From NCBI GenBank assembly GCA_963575745.1, contig CAUYUJ010016342.1, forward strand, positions 122,501-156,000: a stretch of DNA of 33,500 nucleotides, in the 5' to 3' direction. Source of the DNA: Prorocentrum cordatum (lineage: Eukaryota; Sar; Dinophyceae; Prorocentrales; Prorocentraceae). Below are positions 28,050-33,500 of the stretch, piece after piece. Both the position numbers and the translations under genes were made by a program. The notes under the pieces were generated by a model that worked only from the letters and a program-made list of their open reading frames with translations, did not search any database and was not told the origin of the DNA. Position 1 is the stretch's first letter. Every line of letters starts with the position of its first letter.

Positions 28050-28241
28050 TCGATATGGCCTGCTTGGTTTAGGTCGGGCATGTCCCCATGCAAGCGGATC
28101 TGGGGCAAAGACAGAAAAACAATCTGAAACCGTCAAAAAATAGTCGAAGAATCGTCCCCAGACTATGTTTTTTTGCGTCAATTTTTGTGTATTCCTCCTG
28201 TAGAGGGACATGCCCGACTTAAGCCAAAGATCGATATGGCC
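28050..28241. mobile_element. Inverted-repeat element M7 with long flanking duplication
   Basis: TTGGTTTAGGTCGGGCATG at 28064-28082 and the complement of the sequence at 28205-28227 match at about 21 of 23 positions. Direct copies of TCGATATGGCC (11 bp) flank the 28061-28230 unit at 28050-28060 and 28231-28241. The identity extends to 18 bp if the adjoining CCAAAGA is counted, but on the right that overlaps the terminal repeat. A 9-11 bp duplication is typical of Mutator-like elements. No transposase is present. Confidence 0.65.
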
Positions 28242-28525
28242 CTCCAGGGCAGTGAGTAATCTACGACGGATGCGGAGTTGCTACGCTCGGTGCGAACAAC
28301 CAGACGCAGCACATAACCACCAGAGCACTGAATGTAACACCACGCCCACCAAGGCGCGGAAGAGGACGGAACACAGCTTCCGCTCCATCGTCGCCACTCT
28401 CCGTGGCGGAGCACCGGGGCTGAAGGATTTCCTGGCAGGTTCAAGTTCAGAAACTCCAGGCGCCGGCGCAACAAACGAAGGGAACAAACGCAGATGAACC
28501 CTTCTCGAAGAAACGCTCGCATCAC
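28242..28525. other. Anonymous sequence between M7 and M1 copy D
   Basis: Both a + frame (28210-28497) and a - frame (28178-28999) are open. The - frame runs through elements M1 and M2, so it is not a gene. The + frame, with a basic Arg/Lys-rich composition, is possible but unsupported. Confidence 0.35.
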
Positions 28526-28529
28526 ACCC

Positions 28530-28657
28530 CCTGCCATCGCTCGGACGTCCATTCCCTGTGTTTTTTTTGGTTTCGTGCGTGTTTTTTTCGAATGGTCAAG
28601 GATGCTCCTCGATGGTCCTCGCCGAAGGAAAAATGCACACGTCCGAGCGATACCAAG
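28530..28657 (+). mobile_element. MITE-like element M1, copy D
   Basis: A 128-bp copy of M1, starting CCTGCCATCGCTCGGACGT with the inverse ACGTCCGAGCGATACC near its right end. It is flanked by the perfect 4-bp duplication ACCC at 28526-28529 and 28658-28661. It is 3 bp shorter than copies A and C, through one deletion near the T-run. Confidence 0.85.
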
Positions 28658-28804
28658 ACCCACGGCGCCCCATACCCCGCAGTCATACGCATCGTCCATG
28701 CAGAGATGGCATCTAAGACTTTTGAGTAAGACGAGAGGTCCGCCGCCAACGCCCCCGCTGCATCCTTCCCAGATCCGCCACCGTGCCGCGAGGGACTGAG
28801 TGTA

Positions 28805-28967
28805 TGAAGGGGCCCCAGGACATACAAATAAATACACACAAATAAAATGATTCCCCATATTTTCCCATATTTGTGGGTTCTTTGTCTTCCCCCCCACTTC
28901 CCATATTTTCCCATATTTTCTGGGGAATCGACGATTAATTGTGTCTGTATGTTTTTTCCCCTCCTGA
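28805..28967 (+). mobile_element. MITE-like element M2, copy c
   Basis: A 163-bp copy in the same orientation as copy a, TGAAGGGGCC to CCCCTCCTGA, with the perfect 5-bp duplication GTGTA at 28800-28804 and 28968-28972. Its interior is close to those of copies a and b. Confidence 0.85.
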
Positions 28968-28999
28968 GTGTAGCGCCCCCAGGTCCTCACATACCACAA

Positions 29000-29186
29000 G
29001 TTCGTGCCGTGCCGACGTCGGCGCTGGTTCCTGACACCATGAGGGTTATTCGACCTTCAACAGTCGGCCGTTTCCGAAACGCCAGATCGTTCAGCATCGC
29101 CCGATTCTGGGTCGCTGGCGGCGTTCCTCGTTGAACACCGGCTGTCGGCGGGGTCGCCGCCGGACGACACGGCGCGACCCTATCGT
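29000..29186 (+). mobile_element. Dispersed inverted-repeat element D3, copy 2
   Basis: Aligns with 10071-10245. The left start GTTCGTGCCGTGCCGACG and the complement of the right end GTCGCGCCGTGTCGTCCG are similar, consistent with old terminal inverted repeats. It begins about 30 bp beyond M2 copy c. Confidence 0.55.
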
Positions 29187-29307
29187 CAGCCTCTGGGAGT
29201 TATCCTCGGCGGTCTTGGCGGCGGCGGCAGCCTGGGAGAGAGGGGCACGACGCGCGGCAGCCGAGCGAGGACGTTCTCCCGTTCTGCGCCCCCGCACGAC
29301 CCCGTCT

Positions 29308-29406
29308 TCGGGATAAATCGGGATCAGGATCGGGATAAATCGCGATAAATCGGGATCAGGATCAGGATCGGGATAAATCGGGATCAGGGCTAGGATCGGG
29401 ATAAAT
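29308..29406 (+). repeat. GGGATAAATCGGGATCA minisatellite
   Basis: About 100 bp of GGGATAAATC and GGATCA units in irregular order, ending at the palindrome at 29407. Confidence 0.9.
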
Positions 29407-29459
29407 CGCTCCAGAGCGTTCCGGAGCGCTCTCGGAGCGTTCCGGAACGCTCTGGAGCG
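29407..29459. repeat. Palindrome with 18-bp perfect arms
   Basis: CGCTCCAGAGCGTTCCGG at 29407-29424 and CCGGAACGCTCTGGAGCG at 29442-29459 are perfect complements. The 17-bp centre is itself partly self-complementary (AGCGCTC, GAGCGT). Confidence 0.9.
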
Positions 29460-29575
29460 GCCGCGGCGCCCAATACATCCTCCAAACCCGCCGATTCTCA
29501 GAGACTTCGAGTCATCCCGATCCGATTGTGTCCCAATCTTCCCGTCGTTTTACTTCCCCCATCAGCAGCAGAGGG

Positions 29576-29772
29576 TGCGGGACGGGAAAATGACCACAGC
29601 CACTGCTTCTTGTTTGCGCCGCCTTCCAGCCGGCCGAAAAAGAAGCAGTGGCTGTGGTCATTTCCCTGGTGCCAAGCCTAACGAAAATGACCACAACCAC
29701 TGCTTTGTTTCTGCTGGCTGGAAGGCGGCAACAAAAGAAAAGCAGTGGCTGTGGTCATTTTCCCGTCCCGTA
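29576..29772. mobile_element. Nested hairpin element M8 with 5-bp duplication
   Basis: A 197-bp element starting TGCGGGACGGGAAAATGACC, with the inverse at the right end. The arms agree for about 54 bp with few mismatches. The core AATGACCACARCCACTGCTT occurs four times, alternating + - + -, so two smaller hairpins sit inside the large one. GAGGG at 29571-29575 and 29773-29777 is the target duplication (AGAGGG if one more base is counted). There is no coding. Confidence 0.8.
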
Positions 29773-29866
29773 GAGGGGTTTCAACACGCTCGGCGGGGGG
29801 GGGGGACAGCGACTCTCGGCACTCTCTCGCTCTCCCTCTCTCTCTCGGCGGCGCGCACAAGGAGGA

Positions 29867-30033
29867 GGAAGGGGAACTGGGACGCACAAATAGATACACA
29901 CATATAAAAATATCCCCCATATCTTCCCATATCTTCTGGGTTTTTGTCTTCCCCCCCCCACCACTTCCCATACGTTCCCATATGTTCTGGGAATCGACGA
30001 TTAATGGTGTCTGTGTGCTTTTTCCCCTCCTGA
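29867..30033 (+). mobile_element. MITE-like element M2, copy d
   Basis: A 167-bp copy, starting GGAAGGGGAACTGG and ending CCCCTCCTGA, with the perfect 5-bp duplication GAGGA at 29862-29866 and 30034-30038. Its left terminus has G in place of the family's initial T. It lies less than 100 bp from element M8. Confidence 0.8.
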
Positions 30034-30039
30034 GAGGAG

Positions 30040-30350
30040 GAGGGTCGCGGCGAAGGGCAGAGGGAGTGCCTCCGGTCCCGGTGGAGGAGGGGGGTCTGGC
30101 GGAGAGGGGGGAAAGGGCGCCGAAGAGCAGGATCGGGAGGAGGGGGCGCGGCGGGAGGAGAAGCCAAAGGCAGGCAGGCGGAGCTCCCCGGTCGAGGAGG
30201 AGGGGCAGGGGGGCAGCAGGGAGGCGCGGGCAGAGACAAGGAAGAGGAGGGGGGCGCGGCGGGACGAGGCGAGGGGCGAAGGGAGGGCGAGAGGCACCCG
30301 CGCGGCAGGGAAGCCGACTCGGGCGAGCAGCCGGCCCGAAGGCGCCCGAA
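30040..30350 (+). repeat. Purine-rich tract
   Basis: About 300 bp mostly of G and A (GGAGGAGG, GGGGCGCGGCGGGA) with no fixed period. Both Arg/Gly-rich + and Pro/Leu/Ser-rich - frames here are compositional. Confidence 0.7.
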
Positions 30351-30369
30351 GTGCGAGGCCGAAGCCAAA

Positions 30370-30455
30370 GTGCACACACACACATATAGGTATGTATGTG
30401 TGTGTGTCTGTAGACATACATATATAAATATATATATATATATATATAATACCAT
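30370..30455. repeat. CA/TG and TA microsatellites
   Basis: ACACACACA, GTGTGTGTGT and (TA)n runs form an 85-bp AT-rich island. Confidence 0.9.
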
Positions 30456-30528
30456 ATGAAAGTGCAAGGTAACACACTTCAGGCTGGGCCAAAAGCGCAT
30501 CGCTGCGCGGTGCAGCCCACCCCTGAGC

Positions 30529-30966
30529 TCAGGCCCCCCGCAAAAGGGGGGGCAAGGAGACAAGCAGGGTTCTACGAGGGGGGTCGGCCCCTGGACCCCT
30601 CCCAGGGTCGAAACTGACTGGTCGAGTCGCTTGCAGCCGTGGCGACGAAAGGGGGCCCTTCCTCCCCCCCCCTGCTGCCTGGAGCCAGCACTGGCCCGCC
30701 TCAGCCCACCCAGTCGGATCGAAAAGCAGGGTCTGTACGGTGGGCCCACCTGCTCCAAGCCTGGCCCAGGGCGGCACCGGCCGCGCCTCAGCGCCTTCGC
30801 GGCCGAGCGCCGAGGCGAGCACGTCCACCTTGGCGGCCAGGGCGGTCACCTGCGAGATGGCGCTCGGCCGAGGAGGACCGACTGACAGACGCGCGCGAGA
30901 CGTGGCGTTCCAGGCGGAGGGTGGAGCCCCTGCCAGAAAGGCCGGAGAACGCAGGCCTCGTCCCAC
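30529..30966 (-). CDS. Possible coding frame, unknown protein
   Basis: This 145-codon - frame has one protein-like part (AISQVTALAAKVDVLASALG, an Ala/Val/Leu heptad-like segment) and GC-rich third positions. It is otherwise Pro/Gly/Arg-rich. Three + frames are also open over the same DNA. The segment could be a short coiled-coil exon or a chance product of GC content. I recognise no family. Confidence 0.25.
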   Translation of the reverse strand: MGRGLRSPAFLAGAPPSAWNATSRARLSVGPPRPSAISQVTALAAKVDVLASALGREGAEARPVPPWARLGAGGPTVQTLLFDPTGWAEAGQCWLQAAGGGRKGPLSSPRLQATRPVSFDPGRGPGADPPRRTLLVSLPPLLRGA

Positions 30967-31195
30967 CTTCTCCGCTCCCTCTCCTCGCTGGACTCGGAGC
31001 CGAGCTGGATAAGCAAACCCGGCTTGACCTTTTTCGTTGTTGGCGGTGTACTCTGATTTATTGTTCCCGGCAAGGTGTACGCTTCAGGCGGCTATTGATC
31101 GGTACCCTTGTGCCCCTGCTTATCGCATGGTGTGGATAATAAACCTCGGTGTTCGGGGGGAAAAGAAACTGCCCCCGGCAGGTCGCAACATATGA
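30967..31195. other. Anonymous sequence
   Basis: No gene, RNA or repeat that I can support in about 230 bp. Confidence 0.4.
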
Positions 31196-31197
31196 TA

Positions 31198-31262
31198 ACA
31201 GGAGGAGGAGGAGGAAGAGGAGGAGGAGCAGGGGGAGGAGAAGGAGGTGGAGGAAGATAAGG
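31198..31262 (+). repeat. GGA microsatellite
   Basis: About 60 bp of GGA/GAA triplets. It is the reverse of the TCC arrays elsewhere. Confidence 0.9.
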
Positions 31263-31311
31263 AGTGAACGGAGTCTTTCGGGAAGTACGGATGTACGGAG
31301 TGTCCCATGGC

Positions 31312-31790
31312 GTATCGACACCGCGACCGCTCCTGCGGAGTCTCCCTGGGGGGTGGGGAACGGGAATCCTGAGAGATGCGTGGGTGTAGCGATGAAGTGC
31401 TCGCTCAGGCGGGGCCGAAGGGGTGGGGGGAGTAGGAATCCTGACAAATACTGCTTTGTAGCGATAATGTGCTCGCTCAGGCGGGGCCTCCCTGGAGGTG
31501 TGTGAGGAGTGTGAATCGAGAGAACAATACTGCGGTAAAGCGATAACGTGCTCGCTCAGGCGGCCCCCCACCCTTGGAGAGGTGGGAGGAGTGGACACCC
31601 TGAGAAATACCATGGCATGGTATAGCGATACCCTTCCCGACTTGGCGGGCCCCCCCAGGAGAGGTGGGAGAAGTGGGGATCCTGAAACAGACTTTGGTAT
31701 AGCGAGATACCCTGCTCGCTGCGGAGGGGCTCCCTCGAGGAGTGGGAGGCACAGGAATCCTGAGGAAGACTATGCTCTGGGAGCTCCTCT
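31312..31790 (+). repeat. 72-85 bp satellite, about six units
   Basis: Units recur with landmarks TAGCGATAA, GTGCTCGCTCAGGCGGGGC and GGGAGGAGTGGGAATCCTGA. Spacings between TAGCGATA-type blocks are about 72, 79, 85 and 78 bp, so the period drifts and is not always a multiple of three. The C-terminal part of the frame at 31556-32230 (-) is its translation. Confidence 0.85.
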
Positions 31791-32230
31791 TGTTGCCTCG
31801 GTGGCGAGGTGTCCCGGTGTCGCGGTGCCTCGGGCGTGGCTGCTTGTCTCGGTGGCGAGGTTGTTTGTTTCCACTCGGGGGGCAGCGGGCTGGTCGAGAA
31901 GCTCGCGCGTCCCCTCGGGGCACGGCTGTCGCCGAGCGCGCGCGTCTCGGAAGCGCGTGGATCGGGACGCTCTCGCCGCTCGCTCGGGTCAGCTGGCGCC
32001 TCGGGGCTCTCGGCGACGAGAGCCTCGGCGTTGCTCGCCAGTGGCTCTGGTGCTCCTTGAAACCGCGCGCCTGGAGGCCGCTCTTGCGAACCTCCTCCAA
32101 GTGGGCGCCCGCGCAGCCCAGGCACCCCTCGGGGCCGCCCGTGTTGACCACACTCGTTGCAAGCCTTCGCTGCCTCGACCGCCCGCTCCAAGGACTCGTG
32201 GACACGGGCATTCGGATTCGTCTTGCACAT
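31556..32230 (-). CDS. Candidate 224-codon protein running into a satellite
   Basis: The frame begins MCKTNPNARVHESLERAVEA immediately after an in-frame TGA, so the ATG at 32230 is the only start. It continues AKACNECGQHGRPRG, with a single CxxC pair, then a long Pro/Glu/Arg-rich region of low complexity. The N-terminal 40 residues are the most protein-like. From about residue 150 onward the frame reads the 72-85 bp satellite, so the C-terminus would be satellite-encoded. No family was recognised. An intact gene, a first exon, or a GC-driven chance frame all remain possible. Confidence 0.35.
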   Translation of the reverse strand: MCKTNPNARVHESLERAVEAAKACNECGQHGRPRGVPGLRGRPLGGGSQERPPGARFQGAPEPLASNAEALVAESPEAPADPSERRERPDPRASETRALGDSRAPRGRASFSTSPLPPEWKQTTSPPRQAATPEAPRHRDTSPPRQQEELPEHSLPQDSCASHSSREPLRSEQGISLYQSLFQDPHFSHLSWGGPPSREGYRYTMPWYFSGCPLLPPLQGWGAA

Positions 32231-32234
32231 TCAT

Positions 32235-32600
32235 TCCCCCGAATTCTTCCAAAGCATTCCAACTTGTTCCGAATTCCCGGTTCATCCGGATTTCGCCAGG
32301 TTCTTCCGGATGCCTGACGATTCTTCCAGATTCTTTCCAGATTCCTCCGAATTCGACAGGTTCTTTCAAATCAGATTCGTCCGTGTTCCCCCATGTTCCA
32401 CATTCCCCGAGATTATTCCAGATTGAGCGCGCCCACTGGCGTCCACATTCCTCCAGACTCCTCCAGATTCTTCCAGATTCGGTGTGCTCACGGGCGTCGA
32501 TTCTCCCAAATTCTTCCAGATGTCCCTTTGCGTGTTTCAAGATGTTTCCAGGTTTGCCGCGCCCGCTGGCGTCTCACAGGTTTCAAGATATGTTTCCGTC
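32235..32600 (+). repeat. TTCTTCCAGATTC-type degenerate repeat
   Basis: About 365 bp with recurring TTCCAGATTC, TTCCGAATTC and TCCTCCAGA units. A GC-rich insert resembling GCGCGCCCACTGGCGTC recurs near 32427, 32490 and 32558, giving a loose higher-order pattern. Confidence 0.75.
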
Positions 32601-32611
32601 TTCGCCCAGAT

Positions 32612-32653
32612 CCCCCTCCTCCTCCTCCTCCTCCTCCTCCTCCTCCTCCTCCC
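32612..32653 (+). repeat. TCC microsatellite
   Basis: Fourteen or so consecutive TCC units. Confidence 0.95.
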
Positions 32654-32889
32654 AGACGCCTCGACAGTCTTCCAAATCTGTGAGATTTGCACACACGTCC
32701 CCAAAAACTGTTCACGAGTTCTCCAGACGTGTCCGCGTCGGGCGTGCGCCCCTGGCCGTTGCTGGGCACGCAGATGGCCCCCCCCCCCCCCCCGAGCCCG
32801 ATTTGGTCCTTACTTCCACGCCTCGGTGGCGAAATTGTTCCGCCCCCCCCCCGCCACATTCCTGCGTCCTACATCAACTGACCGTGTCT

Positions 32890-33100
32890 TGATGGGCCTG
32901 TTTTACACCACCACCACCACCACCACCACCATAAGTTGGAGGGGGAGGGGGTCCTCCCCCTCCTCCTCCTCCTCCTCCTCCTCCTCCTCCTACTCCTCCT
33001 TCTCCTCCTCCTTCCCCTCATCCTCCTCACCCTCCTCATCCTTCACCTCCTTCCCCCCTCCAACGTATGGTGCTGGTGGTGGTGGAAAACAGGCCCATCA
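32890..33100. mobile_element. Inverted-repeat element M6 with 5-bp duplication
   Basis: The left terminus TGATGGGCCTGTTTT is repeated exactly in inverse orientation at the right end, and similarity continues through CACCACCACCA to GTTGGAGGGGG, for about 45 bp with a small length difference. TGTCT at 32885-32889 and 33101-33105 is a perfect 5-bp target duplication. The interior is a TCC microsatellite (about 32958-33050), and the arms contain an ACC microsatellite. No coding is seen. Confidence 0.88.
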
Positions 33101-33105
33101 TGTCT

Positions 33106-33500
33106 GGCGTCGGCCTCCTGGCAACAAGGCGGCGAATCGTCTTGAAGGCGAAATGATGGCTGCCGACACGGCACAGCAAACGATAACGCAAACAGCGTGC
33201 GTAGATACCGGCAGCCGGCCGTGAGCACCATCATTCACAATTTGGCCGGTTGGCACAAGAGGGAATGGGAACGAAGAGCGGGTGGAGAGGGGGGCGAAAA
33301 AGGGCACGCGTGAGAAGGACGGAAAGAGAACGTTTCGAGAGAGAAGCGGAGCAGCTGCCGCAAAAACAGACTGGTCGAGAGCCCCACGGGTCCACGACCG
33401 ACGCCACACGACATTAGAATTAGAGCATTGAGGGAAAGGAGGGCAAAACGAAAAAGGGGATGTTGATGCTGCCACACGACCCGGATCAGGGCACTTCGAT
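33106..33500. other. Anonymous sequence to the window edge
   Basis: About 395 bp with no repeat or gene that I can support. Frames of 80-125 codons on - are open but lack features. Confidence 0.4.

Noticed and set aside
28178-28999. 273-codon - frame
   Set aside because: It reads through M2 copy c and M1 copy D, so it is a composite of repeats.
1-33500. Dinoflagellate spliced-leader relic, rRNA and tRNA genes
   Set aside because: I scanned for these by eye and saw none, so assignment to dinoflagellates remains an inference from genome style.

Overview
Organism and overall character. The window looks like nuclear DNA from a eukaryote with a large, repeat-rich, gene-poor genome. I see no bacterial-style operons, no rRNA or tRNA and no complete recognisable gene. 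Microsatellites, minisatellites and short inverted-repeat elements cover much of the length. The few coding-like stretches have GC-rich third positions and are broken or isolated. An alga such as a dinoflagellate fits, since a GACGGCCCAAGATG-type minisatellite and sparse exons are familiar there. This is an inference: I found no spliced-leader relic or other decisive marker, and other large-genome protists are possible.

Layout. 1-4250: CAT microsatellite arrays, several minisatellites, two copies of a dispersed repeat, and a broken coding region on + (2784-3782). 4250-7300: pyrimidine-rich and GC-rich sequence with one miniature element and two inverted repeats. 7300-13150: miniature elements of several families, a perfect 33-bp-arm palindrome and a head-to-head array of a 21-25 bp unit. 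13150-17870: three copies of a dispersed repeat with trinucleotide-rich interiors, a 62-66 bp satellite, a minisatellite and a 1.1 kb CAT array. 17960-18562: decayed coding sequence on -. 18715-19808: two oppositely oriented satellite arrays around a CCACTGTCCC minisatellite. 20130-24560: mostly anonymous sequence, with TCC and GCGACCCAC arrays. 24838-26291: GCTAAGCTAAA and GGATTGGATT arrays. 27213-27663: the best single exon-like stretch, on -. 28043-30033: a cluster of at least five short inverted-repeat elements. 31198-33105: satellite arrays, a 224-codon frame on -, and one element with a clear target duplication.

Main result. The clearest biology is a set of non-autonomous, MITE-like DNA elements recognised by inverted termini plus target-site duplications. 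Family M1 has four copies, each flanked by a perfect 4-bp duplication. Family M2 has four copies, each flanked by a perfect 5-bp duplication. Three single elements have direct flanks of 5 bp (TGTCT), 5-6 bp (GAGGG) and 6 bp (GGAATG). Another has an 11-bp (possibly 18-bp) duplication, and two more have inverted termini only. No transposase was recognised, so any mobilising enzyme would lie elsewhere. Several dispersed repeats contain or adjoin trinucleotide arrays, which suggests these elements may spread or seed microsatellites.

Limits. Alignments, base counts and frames were read by eye. No homology search was possible, no protein family was recognised with confidence, and exon boundaries are tentative.
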